Part shown: piece after piece, positions 10,780-22,580 of the stretch
How the letters are laid out: the number at the start of each line of letters is the position of its first letter
Position numbering within the stretch: the stretch's first letter is position 1
DNA from: Euclidia mi
Taxonomy: Eukaryota > Arthropoda > Insecta > Lepidoptera > Erebidae
Assembly: GCA_944739405.2 (NCBI GenBank)
Contig: OX123209.2
Span: 14,712,217 to 14,776,216 of the forward strand
Reading direction: 5' to 3'
DNA: 64,000 nucleotides
The notes under the pieces: model-generated
Told to the model about the DNA's origin: nothing
The model's input: the letters and a program-made list of their open reading frames with translations, nothing else
The model's database searches: none
Translations under genes and position numbers: made by a program

Positions 10780-11508
10780 ATGTCTGAACTTGCTAATATT
10801 AAGACCGCTCAAGACAAACTGGAGGACACCTTCACCAAAAGGATGGCGGAACTGGAGTCCCAGCTGCAGGGTGGCTCTGCAAAGGACACTGTTGCGAAGG
10901 TAGCTGAGGAGTTCCGCACCTTCAGAGAACTGATGTTTACAATGTTGAGTCTCTTAAGGAAACAGATTAATGAGTGCTCTCATGCAATAGATGTCATCGA
11001 GACCCGTCACAGGCGTAAAGCACTAGTTTTTCTTGGCATCCCTGAAGTAGATAAGGAGGACTGCAAGGCAGCGGTGCTGAAGATCATTCACGGGATGGAG
11101 CTTCGAAATGTAAAGACGGAAGGTATCAATGTTTGTCATCGGATTGGTATGCCTGGCAACGGCCGTCCCCGGCCCGTATTGGTCTGGTTCTCGGGTGTTG
11201 ACTTCAGATCCGCAGTGTGGAGGGCCAAGACACGTTTGAAAGGTACATCGGTTTCTTTGAAGGAGTTCCTGACGAAACCAAGGCAAGCCATATTTAGTAA
11301 AGCTCGCGAACACTTCGGCATGCGCGCCTGCTGGACCCAGGACGGCGCGATTGTAATAAAGGCATCCGATGGCATTCGCCACAGGGTCGTCGCATTGGAA
11401 GAGCTGAACTCGTTGACGCTGAAGTACCCCAAGATTGATTCAGGATTGTCTGCGGTCAAAGGCGGCGTCGGTGTGGCTGGTACGTCAAACTCGAAAGCAC
11501 GTAAATAG
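10780..11508 (+). CDS. LINE copy 1, ORF1 (coiled-coil RNA-binding protein)
   Basis: A 242-codon uninterrupted frame. Residues 1-70 look like a coiled coil (LANIKTAQDKLEDTF...). Residues 75-165 resemble the RRM-like core of LINE ORF1 proteins (LVFLGIPEVDKEDC...VCHRIG...RPVLVWF), followed by a basic C-terminal part. ORF1 proteins bind the element RNA and act as chaperones in the cytoplasmic particle. The same protein, clearly a diverged copy, is encoded at 36620-37363. A shared CACCTGCCAGCAC word precedes both copies (about 10728 and 36572). ORF2 follows at 11936. The frame is intact although ORF2 is not. Confidence 0.75.
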   Translation: MSELANIKTAQDKLEDTFTKRMAELESQLQGGSAKDTVAKVAEEFRTFRELMFTMLSLLRKQINECSHAIDVIETRHRRKALVFLGIPEVDKEDCKAAVLKIIHGMELRNVKTEGINVCHRIGMPGNGRPRPVLVWFSGVDFRSAVWRAKTRLKGTSVSLKEFLTKPRQAIFSKAREHFGMRACWTQDGAIVIKASDGIRHRVVALEELNSLTLKYPKIDSGLSAVKGGVGVAGTSNSKARK

Positions 11509-11935
11509 CGCTATTTGTTATTCGCAATACTATTTTTTACTATCACTTATTTCTTTTATTTTGTTGTATTACGTAATTTGCTCTTTGATTCCTTTTGTTT
11601 GCTGCTTAAACCATATTTTAAACAATACAAATTTCACCGTAATAGCTGTCAAATCAAAGTGACGTACATGACGTTTGACGTTTGTTAAGATAGCTGTTAC
11701 GTTCAGAAACCTTTTTGTGCTTTCTTTAAAATATTGTATCCATATATTATTTATCGTAATATTACTCGTTTGTGTGAGCTGGCGGGTGGTGTAGAGATGC
11801 CTGTAGTGTACATAATTATAATTTTACTGAACTCACTAAGTATTGTAATATATTTTTATCGGATAGATTATATATTTATTTTATGTATATTTATTTTTTA
11901 TATTTATATATATTATAACATTTCTACTAAGTATT
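11509..11935 (+). other. LINE copy 1, spacer between ORF1 and ORF2
   Basis: AT-rich spacer. A TGTGAGCTGGCGGGTGGT word near 11772 recurs as TGTAAGCTGGCAGGTGGT near 37936 in the second copy, so this is element sequence and not host DNA. Confidence 0.6.
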
Positions 11936-12880
11936 ATGAATGATGAAGATACATTTTTGTCTGCCAATGAGTCAGCTAGTTCTTCTGATACTGACAGTTT
12001 CTGCTCCGTAGACGACACCTTGGACAAATGCCTGCGACACTCGTTTACTAATCAGGCTAAATTGACATTCAATGCTATTCATGTAAATGCCCAAAGCATC
12101 CCATCTCACCATACTGACCTCATAGATCTTGTCTCAGATATCAATGTACATGCCGTCCTGATCTCGGAGAGTTGGCTGAAACCATTACTTCCTTCTACTT
12201 CGTTCTCTCTCCCTGGCTTTATTTTAATTCGTAATGATCGAATTGGTAGGAGAGGGCGGCGGAGTTGCTATATATCTCCGCAGTAATATTCCTCATAAAA
12301 TTCTCACGTCTTCTTTACCAACTTCTTCACCTGCGAAATACTTGTTTTTGGAAATTGATGTCAAGGGAGCTAAAGCTGTCCTTAGGGTCACAGTATTCTC
12401 ATCACATCATTATGGGCGATTTTAACACTAATCTCCTTTCCCCTCAGTCCAGTCGTTCCTGTAAACTCCTCGAAATTCTAGAGTCAGCCAGCCTCCACGT
12501 TATTCCCTTGCAAGCTACTCACCATAACAGCAACGGGGAGGATACGTGGCTTGATTTAATCCTCACCTCTGCCCCTTCCCTGGTCTCATCCCATGGTCAA
12601 TATCCTGCTCCCGGATTCTCCCGTCATAACCTTGTCTTCCTGTCCTATCGCCTTAAGCCTCCCAAATCCCCACCTAAAGTTGTGCACATGCGTTGCTTTG
12701 GTCGCTTGGATGTGACAAAACTGGGTCAGGACGCTTCCGAGCTTAACTGGGATAGCATGTTATTTGCTTCTTCCATCGACGAGAAGATTAATTTCTTCAA
12801 TCACAATGTTTGTCAATTGTATGATGTCCATGCCCCAGTGAGGCGGGTGAAGCTGAAACGACCTCTTCGCGTACCCGAAA
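11936..12880 (+). pseudogene. LINE copy 1, ORF2 endonuclease part, truncated
   Basis: Begins with an acidic leader (MNDEDTFLSANES) followed by the apurinic-type endonuclease: NAIHVNAQSI, the catalytic-Glu segment VLISESWLK, and MGDFNTNLL, the Asp/Asn catalytic loop. Compared with the second copy it has a frameshift at about 12245 and has lost roughly 25 residues just before MGDFN. After RVKLKRP near 12863 similarity stops and another repeat begins, so the reverse transcriptase is absent. This is a 3'-truncated fragment, which is not the usual LINE 5' truncation and suggests a later deletion or insertion. Confidence 0.75.
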
Positions 12881-13070
12881 AAGCCAAATATTTTACGGAT
12901 CCCTACTTTTTCGAAAATAAAATATAGCCTATGTTACTCGTAGATAATGTAGCTTTCTAATGGTGAAGGAATTTTTAAAATCGGTCCAGTAGTTTTTGAG
13001 TTTATCCATTACAAACAAACAAACAAAATTACAAATCTGTCCTCTTTATAATATTATAGTGTAGATAATA
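12881..13070. repeat. Dispersed repeat following truncated LINE
   Basis: Contains TATAGCCTATGTTACTCGTA and AATCGGTCCAGTAGTTTTTG, then ACAAACAAACAAA and ATTATAGTGTAGATAATAAT. These words are familiar from abundant lepidopteran repeats. Class not assigned. Confidence 0.45.
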
Positions 13071-13199
13071 ATAAAACCCCTCTGGGGCAGTCGTTAACCT
13101 CACCATGAGACTAACTCAATCTCAGAAGGTATAGTAACAGCTTTCGAAACATCACCTTTATCTTGTGATAGGTATCTATTATAGTACAGGATAGAAAGA

Positions 13200-13960
13200 C
13201 AGCTTACAAACCGCAGGGCAGCTTTGTGGCGAGCTGAGTGTGTGGAGACACTGCCGTCCCGATTGCTTCAGAGGGTTCGGTCAGGGCCTCATCTCCAGCT
13301 TGCCTTTATTGGCTTGTTAGAGCGGATTACCAAGAGTGCCCGCAGGACCTTCGACTCTGGCTTGCCTTGGTCGCCCGGCCAGAGGGAAGCCACAAGAGCT
13401 ATTAGCTCGGTGGTGGAACTGTCATTGTCAAGGGCGTAACTACGGGGAAACCCGCTCCGGGCCTCCGTTGTCACGAGGCCTGCGATGGCGAAACCGGTGC
13501 CGCACCGCTCTACACCCCTAGCCGCTCACATCGGTGTTGCCCTCTTGTTGTTTATGGCAGAGTTTGTTTGCCTTGGCGGTTATCTACAGAGGGCCCATCC
13601 AGTGAGTTGGCGAGTTACCGCCTGCCCCTTTTCGACATACTATAAGAGTATTTAGATCAGGTGCCGTTTTCTATCCATAGTGTTCACCTAGACCAACCCA
13701 TTAAACATGCATCCCAATAGCCCAGATTAATTAGGTTCCATACAAGTAGCAATAGTCTTGCACCTGCTGCGGCTAATCCGTGACTGCACTTAATAGTGCA
13801 GTTATGGAGGCGCCTCAGCAGGTATCACATCACATTCTAGATTAAAACTCTCAAAGGGCCTCTGTGCGTTGGACCTATGTCTGCGTGTACGCCTGCCAAA
13901 GGGCCGGTTATTCTTTTAATATCAAAGGTTAAAAGAATAGCCGTGATGAAACAAATATTA
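13200..13960 (+). pseudogene. Degraded 3' portion of a LINE
   Basis: Fragments in two frames (13224-13439 and 13336-13521) include a GPPLSRGLRWRNRCRTALHP-like block seen at the C-terminal end or 3' UTR of some lepidopteran LINEs. The following 400 bases (GCACCTGCTGCGGCTAAT..., CTCAAAGGGCCTCTGTGCG...) look like its 3' UTR. No reverse transcriptase core is present. Confidence 0.4.
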
Positions 13961-13964
13961 ATAA

Positions 13965-15580
13965 TAATAATAATCATTTATTTCGGAAAAATTCCATTTT
14001 CATACAAATAAAACCAAAAACAAAAACACAGAACAAAATACATTAGTGACCTTAACATTCGGAAATTAAAATGAGCACTTTGTCTAATTCAAAAACCTTC
14101 CTTCGGCACCGGGACCGCAGCAATGTATACGGGAGCAGTGCATCAGGAATGGAGTCTGGTTTCCCTGCAATATTTAGAAGGATGCTATTGGGGTTTCTTA
14201 GCATTCTGCTCATCAAAGATGCAGTTCTCTAGCGTATGATCGCTTTAAAGCTGTCTATGTTTGCCTCAGCAAACATGCTTGACGCGCTACAAAACCGCGG
14301 ACGCCCCAATAGTACCCGGAATGCGTTATTGTATTGCACGCGAAGAGCGTTGTAGGTTCTCTGCGTATATCTGAGCCACAGGCTGTAGGTGTAAAAAGTC
14401 TAGCAGTATGCCTTGAACAGAGTAATTTTAACTTTCTTAGTACACCTAGCAAACCTGCGGACCAGCATATTGCATCGAACTGACAACGCCCTTCGTTCCC
14501 TCTCTACATCAATATCATCATGGTCCTCATTCCAAAGGTGTCCTAGGTATTTAAACTGTGACACCCTTTTCAGTTTCACCCTGTAAATGTAAACTGGCGG
14601 GACAGCCTCAGGTTTTCTGCAACTTATTCTAAAAATCATAGCCTCGCTTTTCCCGACTCGCTTTTTTGTAAAGTAGGCCATGAGCAGTGGCATATTGTTC
14701 ACACACTGTAAGCAAACGTCTGAGCGTATCAAAAGACGGGCTCAGCAATGCCATGTCATCCGCGTAGCTGATACTGTTGATGGTCTTACCATCAACAGAG
14801 TATCCGACACCAGTGCTACTGAGCTTCTCGATCAGCTGATCGATGTATAGACTGAAAAGCGCTGGCGACGTCACCTTTTACCTCACACCACACCTCAGCC
14901 CATAGGTACTAGCCAGAAAATGCACGCGACCATCTAACCTGATTTATTTGATGGCCATACCAGTACTGGAGAAGGCTGATTAGCTCATGAGGTGTGGATT
15001 TCTCCCGCAATTTTGACCATAGAGATCCAAAAAAGCAGCATATACAGGGGTTTTTCTATCTGTGTTTGAGTGCCAGAATAGCAGTTTCGGTCGATATCCC
15101 AGCTCTAAACCCGAACTGAGAATCATATGGTTTAAGCTGCTCAGTCATTCTACGCTCAATCACACAATCAAGAACCTTGGCTATTACGGTCGCTATGGAT
15201 ATAGGCCTATAGTTATCCTTGTCTGCCACATCCTTGCTTTTACTCTTGACTATTGGTAAAACTATTGTTCTCATCAGTTCTGTTGGTAAATAGGAATGCC
15301 GCACACTAAAGTTAAATAGCATAGATAAAACCCTCGGCAGATGCGGACCAGCACGTTGTAAATGTTCTATGCTAAGGCCATCATGTCCTGGAGATTTACC
15401 CCTGGTCATAGATTTAAGAATGTTTTTTTATTTCTTTTGCTGATATTTTAATCTCTGCTTAAAAATCATTCGTGTGTTTTTCATTTCTTCAAATATCAAC
15501 CCAGTGCGAGGTTTACCATCCCCCACCCAGTTCAGAAAAGCCCTTCTAGCATTTCTATGAGCGGCCATCCTATGACAGTG
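13965..15580 (-). pseudogene. LINE reverse transcriptase, minus strand, 5'-truncated
   Basis: On the minus strand, 15409-15056 encodes early RT motifs (KSPGHDGLSIEHL, NYRPISIATVIAKVLD, QFGFRAGISTETA). 14874-14629 carries the catalytic box SISYADDMALLSP. 14732-14400 and onward give the thumb-like segment (VSQFKYLGHLWNEDHDDID). Several frameshifts separate the pieces. The region around motif A is damaged. The element ends in an ATT-repeat tail at 13961-13980, the right end for this strand. Family is within the CR1/Rex1-like group by appearance; no endonuclease is retained. It lies between the two halves of the SWIM/YqaJ gene. Confidence 0.7.
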
Positions 15581-15994
15581 CGTTGTTTTCTACCAACTCT
15601 CACTGCACTAAAACTGTGTACTACTACTGTAACTGTGTATTTATTTTCATATTCATACATTGTAGCATAATCTCAACGTTAGTCTTGGTTTTAGCTGAAA
15701 ATATGTATGTACAAACATCACCATACACTTCGGTGAAAAACAACTATTTAAGCGTAGTTGCTTTTACCTGTATTAAAACCTAAACGATACGATCTCTGAT
15801 GTTGTGGAAAAAACAATTAAAGCTACTTAATCTCTTTTAATTGAATTAAAATCTGCACAAATGCGAAGGATTATGTTCTGTTAAAAGCGAGTAGAACGAC
15901 TTACTTTCTTTTTAATGTGTAAGATTCTAAGTACTTACCAATAATCCAGCAAAGCCAGAACCATTTAAAGAATTTTAGTTTTTATTAGTACAAT

Positions 15995-16231
15995 GCTTCA
16001 GTATGTTCAGAGTGTAAGCAAATTGCAACTAAAATAAGATATGAAACTGAATGTGTTTTTGATTGCAAGGCTTCAAAAAAAACATACCGGTATAAGACTT
16101 TAGCTGTTATTGAATGCAGACGTTACCTAAAAGCTTGTATTATAATTGGTTTTTTGCGTATCTATCTCGGAAACTATGCATCCTATCGAAAAATCGTTTT
16201 ACCTGTAGATAAAGCTCAAAAAGTTGAGTAG
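15995..16231 (+). other. Unrecognised Cys-rich open frame
   Basis: Open from GCT at 15995 to TAG at 16229-16231 without an ATG at the start. It contains CSEC, a Cys about 14 residues on, a further Cys four residues later and another Cys after a basic stretch. It lies directly 5' of the YqaJ fragment at 16321 and could be an exon or remnant of the same gene. I do not recognise it, and the spacing of cysteines does not match a finger type I can name. The 15581-15994 interval is otherwise empty. Confidence 0.25.
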
Positions 16232-16320
16232 ATTGGTGTAAATAACTCATTTTTGTAAAAAAGTGTAGATAATCGGTTTTACCAATAAAGGGACGATATA
16301 AAGAAAAATGTGATAAATTT

Positions 16321-16930
16321 TTGGAAAGAGTGATATTTTCTGATGCTGACATCAATGTAGAAGAAGAAACAAGGGAGCAACATAAATGCAGGCTTTGGTA
16401 CGAAATAAGGTACGGCAGAGTGACCGCTTCAAGAGCCTATGAATTCAGTAGGTGTAAAACCAGTGATGGCACTCTGATAGCAGTAATAATGGGTGGAAAA
16501 ATTCCTGACACGACAGCCATGAAACGTGGTAGAATATTGGAGGATGATGTGAGGAAAACTGGTAGTGCCAACCTGGGAAAAAAAATGTGGTTTAATGTTA
16601 TCTAAAAACTATCCCATGCTAGCAAGTTCACCTGATGGGATCTGTGAAAATAGTATAGTATTATTGAAATTAAGTGTCCTATGAGTGAAAAAACTGAAAA
16701 ATTATGTAAAAAATGGAAAGCCAACCCAGAAGTTTTATGTGCAAATGCAACTTCAAATGTTACTGATAGGACATAAAAAAGGCTACTTCTGTGTTGCTGA
16801 CTGCAACTACAGTGCCAATAAGAAAGTAGATATAATGGAAATTATTTATGATGAAAAATATGTATCAGATTTTCTTGAGGTTATAGTTCCTTTGTGGAAG
16901 GATAATGTACATATATCCAGTATTGTATAA
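16321..16930 (+). pseudogene. YqaJ-like nuclease domain, C-terminal half of SWIM/YqaJ gene
   Basis: Encodes the lambda-exonuclease/YqaJ fold. Seen are RYGRVTASRAYE (N-terminal helix), the GRILEDDV Glu motif, SSPDGI with the catalytic Asp, IEIKCP with the Glu-x-Lys pair (other frame, about 16665-16682), YVQMQLQMLL with the Gln motif, and KKGYFCVAD. Frames change near 16600, before IEIKCP and again near 16690, so the copy is dead. The three acidic/Lys motifs are all recognisable. The protein continues a family whose N-terminal SWIM half is at 9962-10600. The segment ends at TAA 16928-16930, with an AATAAA word (16940) just after. Confidence 0.7.
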
Positions 16931-19900
16931 AAGTGTAAATGAATAAAAAGCCAATTCATGTTGTAAAGATAAATGTTTGTTTTATTTTTTTTAGGATAAA
17001 CCTCAGCTATTAATCACAAATTATATACATACCTACAATATAATATAAATATTCACCTACATTTACTTATATCTATTTTTCCTGAAATAGTAATAAAGAG
17101 AGAGTTTTGATGGACGTGTTAGTACACAGAGGGACGGAACACCACCTATATGCTTTCGAATTCATATTTATATTGTAAAAATTTGAAATTAATCAAGGAC
17201 GTATCAATGTTTACAACCGTCGAATGATTCCTGTACGGCTGTACTCTAGAGTAACGTCACAAGTGACGCCATGACACTTTGAAGTTTTTTGGTGCACATT
17301 TTAATTTTACGAATTAAAAAGTAATTTTTAAATACTAAACCATAATTTTCAGCAGAAATATTAAGTTTGTTGTAATTAATATATATTTCAGAGTATTATA
17401 GAACAGTTTCTCAAAATTTGTCATCATGCCTATTATTAATCGCCAAGATTGGACGCCTACATAATACACAATAATAAAAGCCATAACAGAAAAATACATT
17501 GATATACGTTTCAAACACTTTACATCCTTAACCTTAAGTAATAACCTCTCTACTGGTGCTACTTGTATGCCGCCACCCCCCCCCCCCGCCGCTGACGGGC
17601 CCCGCGCGCGAGGTCCCCCGCGAGGGGGGACTGAACCATTCTTTTGTTGATTACTCGGTGATCTTTATGAATTTCTGCTAACATATATATATTTAGATTC
17701 TTCATAAAGTTTCCTATAGATTGGTATATAATATTCTTACGTTATCACACATTATAATCTTCAAACTGCTGAAAATAAAGAGGGAAATAAAAAATGCGAT
17801 CAATTTGTGTAACATTTACATATATTTTCAAAATTAAAACAATTAGAATGAAGTTTTTGTTTAATCTTACAGCTACATATTATATTTACACAATATAATT
17901 ATCATTTCACATGTTTTCATACATATTTTTTACACCACGGCTATTAAAAATCACGGCGTGAACTATCACACGCTCGTGTACTCATAAAAAAACAAATTTC
18001 AAGTGGTTTTGAAGAGTGTCGGGCTATTAAAAGGTTTTGATTTATGTGTTTCTGTGTAGCTCGGTTTAAGGGCAGTTTATAAAATACACATCAGATGTAT
18101 AACTTTGTTTATTAGAACGTATGATACAAATAAAGCTACCTATATGAGATCGACACTCAAATTACTAACTTCACAATCATACCTTTATGAAGAGGTAAGC
18201 ATGTAAATTTATCAATATCTCTCATTTTACAAGTAGTACATAATATTCTGTATAACATAAATAAAAACAGTAAATACTTTCCTAACTAAAACAAATAGAA
18301 AAAAGCTTACAAACATCTGTAATTTCGCATATTTATTCGCCATTTTATCTTATCTCGAACACGACTGCGCATGCGCGCCAGCCAGATGGCGCACATGCGC
18401 GCGGCCAATTGCTGAACGTCTATAATAGTATGGATAAGGCTTTTTTACAGTCAGATTATTTTTGTGTGGAATTAATATTTAACTTTCAACTTTGTTATTA
18501 AAATCGCCATTGATGTATTCATTTTGGATTTTATATTTTATTTTTATGTCTGTTAGTGGTAAGTTTGTAATGTCCGTAGTAACACAGGACTTAGCACTAG
18601 GGTGTGGGAGTGGAGTCCGCACTAACTACCTACAACCGCTGTAGGTAACAGCTGACGGCGCCGGGCGGCACGCGCGGCGAGGTCACGACCGCGCGGCGCT
18701 CGAGCATACCTAACTCGAGAGAAATGTGCGTACTACGTATTTCCAACAGTTCTGACTTTCATATTTTTTTTGTTTTAAGTGCTATATGAATTTTGATTTT
18801 GAATATGAATAGAGGATATTTCGGACATGAGGTTTCTTTTTCCTAAACCAATAAAAAATCAGCGTGTATAGATCGTAATGCAAACTTCTAAGGAAAATTA
18901 GTTTGAACGATATGTAGTCAGCAGTTTTTGAGATATATCACATGTTCAAAAACCGCAAATATAACTTTGTTGTCTATACGAATACTATGGAATACAAAGT
19001 TATTTGTGCTGGCGGAAAAGTGATAGTGGTACTTTGTTAGGTGAAGATAATGGGTATGTTAAGTGGATACCTCTAGTACAGAACTCTAAATGGGCGAGTC
19101 CGACTCACACCTGATTTTATGTTTCGTTCTTCGCTCAAATGCGCACGTTTTTATCTTAATTTCCTTAAGTGCAAGAGTTTCGAGCTGACGCGGACACTTG
19201 ACAACCCGCAAGCTCAATAAATTAGTTTTTGTTCGATTTTTGGTAACCTATGTGGCCCCAAGTGAAGGTTTTGTTCAAGCTTATGAATTACTGATTCAGA
19301 TGATATCACATACACTGCGTTTGAACTGAATGTTACTTTATGCGACCGGCTGAACTTGATGTTATTATAACCAATGACGTCTATTAACGACGTACTCGAA
19401 ACATTTGTTTGTCATGGTAACAATATGAGGTGTACCTTGCTTCCTTTTGCTTGTTGTCACTATATTAATTTACTCTAAAAGTAAATTAAATAACCTTTCT
19501 AACCATATCTAATACTTAGATACTTTCCATAATAATAAAACGACAAGAACCATGAATATCTCAGAAATGTAAAAAAAGCGCACTCAAAATGGCGCATCAA
19601 CATTATACCGGGCTTATTTTATACCGTTCTAGCGTATTATTTGGTGATAATTGATATCATTCAAAAGCTAATTTAATTACAGGACTAATGATGTACAATA
19701 ACAGCGCAATCTGTTAAGTTATCTCAAAAAAGGGACATTAGTCACGTATGTGCAATCGGCGGTTTCATAAAAAGCGACATTTATCCCTTTGCGCATTTAA
19801 CGGTTTTTGGAAAAATGGACATTCGTCGTTATTTCAATTTACATAACAAAATAATTAACTTAGCTGGATATGATATATTAAACTTGGAATGTTCCCTAAG

Positions 19901-20640
19901 TTGAAGTTTATCTGATATTAATCAGAAATAAGTTTTAGTTGAAACATATACTTATAAAACTTAGCACACGTACTTAAAAAGCAGTATAAATCATCATACT
20001 CAAACAATGCGAACTGCCAGTAAAACAAAACATACATTCGGGTCAAATTTAAAACCTCTCTTTTGTAAAGACGGTTAAAAAAATAAAAATTACCATTAGT
20101 AACAGTCGATATAGTATATCGGAGACTAATTATATTTATTCAAAATGCAGTTTCGACCTAATGTTAGTGTCATGTCACAAATGGAATTCTCCTAGATTAC
20201 TTGATATTTGAATGTTATTAGGTTGTTGTCGTGACTAGATCGTAAATTGAACAATGTGTCAACGTTAAACTATAGAAGTCAAATTAAACAATAATGACAT
20301 TAAATTAGCAGAATACCAATTCTGAGTCAAATCAAAATCTAATCTCATTCGTTCAAAATATAATTTGAAATAATAAATACGAAAATTGGCATTTAGCAAT
20401 ACATTTATGTATAATGGCGAAGGTCAAACTTGAAACTCATTTATTCATTTAGGTTACAAGGTAACTCTGACGAAATTCATGCTAATGGAGAGATCTAACT
20501 GTCAGTCAGTGTCTGTCAGGAAGTATATATACATAAAAAGTTAAACATAATTATATAAAATAAATAAAATACATGATAATTTATACAAACTTAGCTCAAA
20601 ACATCGCCTACAAGTGGTGATATAAGGCAGTATGGCGCCG
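16931..20640. other. Long interval without recognisable genes
   Basis: About 3.7 kb of mostly AT-rich DNA. I see no coding exon, LINE or clear inverted-repeat element. Local GC-rich patches stand out at 17568-17640 (C-run, then a GTCCCCCGCGAGGGGGGAC hairpin), 18366-18412 and 18605-18710. These could be degraded regulatory or repeat sequence. Confidence 0.5.
17568..17640. repeat. C-run and GC-rich hairpin
   Basis: A run of about 13 C is followed by GCCGCTGACGGGCCCCGCGCG and a short hairpin built on CCCCC/GGGGG. It is a sharp GC island in AT-rich DNA. Confidence 0.6.
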
Positions 20641-20651
20641 GCAAATGCTAT

Positions 20652-20686
20652 CCTTTTTTCCTCAGTCTACAACTGAGGAAAAAAGG
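20652..20686. repeat. 15-bp hairpin near piggyBac 3' end
   Basis: CCTTTTTTCCTCAGT (20652-20666) pairs with ACTGAGGAAAAAAGG (20672-20686) around a 5-base loop. It lies just beyond the C-terminus of the minus-strand piggyBac copy and may be subterminal sequence of that element. Confidence 0.7.
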
Positions 20687-20700
20687 AAGGGTAAGTGTGT

Positions 20701-22580
20701 TTAGATATGGTATATTATGTAGCAGGAAGAGGAAGTGGCAGCAAAATTGACGCATAGCGACACATTGCAGACGCGGCACACGTAATGGGTGCGTTTGATT
20801 TTGCACACAAAGCACTTTCGCCGTTGTTCGTCATGTCTGTCACCGGGAAGAACAGGGAGTTCAGCAGGTAGGTGTGATATTAGTTCTGCCGAAAATTTGG
20901 GGACTCCGCGAAAAGTCGCGATCGAAACATCGGGTCGTGGTTGGTAGTTCCGAAGTATTTCTTCGACCAGACCCATGCGGAACTCCCTGTGTTTAATGTT
21001 GTGAGTGTGTTTGTACAGTATGTAAGCATTTAATACGCTAACATTCAACAGACGCCTGAAAATTTTTTTGTACGAGACCTGTGTCTTTTTTTCTTTCTAT
21101 TGGATAAGTCGACAACATCTGGTCCTTCTTGTCGATCCCACCCATTCAAACATTATAATCCTTGATGAGGATGGGCTTGCTGTCAGACACGGTGACCCCA
21201 TGGTATGTTGAGATCATTGCCACACGGTTTTGATCTCGCCATACCATGAGATCAACGTCTCCAGATGTGCATCCACAAACTTGGCCCACCCTCATGTCAG
21301 CCTTTTTTAAATTCATAATTTGGTCTGGTACAAACTGACGGTTGGTGCGGAGGGTCCCAACGCAGTCATACCCTAAGGATTTTAGGACGCGAGCCAGGGC
21401 TGGAGAATTGTAGTCATTGTCCATCCAAACGGTATGACCGCGATGTTCCAGCCCCTGCAACAACCGTAGAACAAGATTTGGGATACTTCCCGATATCACC
21501 ACTTGTTGGACATCACATTGACTCCCCACGTGGCACTCAAACCTCCACAGATATCCCGACTTTGAGTCGCAGACTTCGTAGGTTTTGATACCTACTGCTG
21601 CGGCCTTGTTCGGGATATATTGTTTAATGTCGAGCCACCCCTTTCACTGAGTCAATGATTCATCCAAAGCAATGTTTTGCCCTAAGCCGTATAAACTAAA
21701 AAAAAATGAGTTTAAGTGATGGACAATGGGATGGACAATGGGCGAAATTTTGAAGAGTTTGGCTTCAGAATTGGAAGTATTACAAGAAAGGTGACAATTA
21801 TTATTGAAATGGAGGCATCTGGAAAGAAGCTGGAAGTGCCTAATAGGCATATATATGGAGAAACCGGGTGTAGAAAAAATATTTTTGTCTGCGGACCAAT
21901 AGTCTTCCAGCTTGGACTTAACTACGATGTCCATTGCCATCAATAGCGCAAAATAAATGTAAATTTCGTCTACATCAGTATCTCTCCACAGCGTTATTCG
22001 ACTGGACGGCCCGATTTCCCCTCGATCGAGGAGCAACTTTGCGTATTGTTGAGCATAAATATTGGTCGCGTTTACAATGTGCTCCATAATTGGCCTATCC
22101 CAAATTGATACGAAAGCTTCGTAAGGACTTGAGATAGGACAAATCATGGGGCCGCAACGACCCCTAAAAGTTTATCTCCTCGATTGAGGAAAAACCGGGG
22201 GAGATGGAAACGCCTGCCAGTCAAACGTAAGCAAAGAGGTGGGCCCATGCATGGCCTCGTCGCCAAGGTGGGCAGTCTCAATAATACCCGCGGCTTCGGC
22301 CTCAGGTGGCGAATCTTCATCCGCCGTAAATAAAATGCGGACGCTGCGAGGGATGGGCAGAGACGCCTCAATATCCTAGTCTGAGTCGGCTCCTTCATCT
22401 TCTTCTTCGCTTCCTATGAGATTAAAAATAACAACGCCTATCATTTACCAACAAGGCAGAGAAACATAAATCCAAATAATTAGTGCAATATAAACTACCA
22501 ACCGTAATTAATAAATCTCCCGATTTCGTCGGCTGGGTTGGACTAATTGAGCCGCTCTGGAAGTCGTTGTCGTTTGACAT
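20701..22580 (-). pseudogene. piggyBac-family transposase, copy 1
   Basis: Likely starts at ATG 22580-22578 (MSNDNDFQSG) with a small intron (donor TTG^GTAGTT, acceptor CTCATAG at about 22419) leading into the acidic N-terminal domain (GSEEEDEGADSD). The DDE core follows: NATNIYAQQYAK, RDTDVDEIYIYFALLMAMDI, ADKNIFSTPGF, QNIALDESL with the first Asp, WMDNDYNSPAL with the second, and GDVDLMVWRDQ in the C-terminal catalytic part. The C-terminal Cys-rich domain is at 20701-20850 (CFVCKIKRTHYVCRVCNVSLC). Stops near 22382 and 22181, one after DESL..Q near 21645, and later frame changes kill it. It acts, when intact, by hairpin-free TTAA excision. TTAA-flanked ends were not located. Confidence 0.85.
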
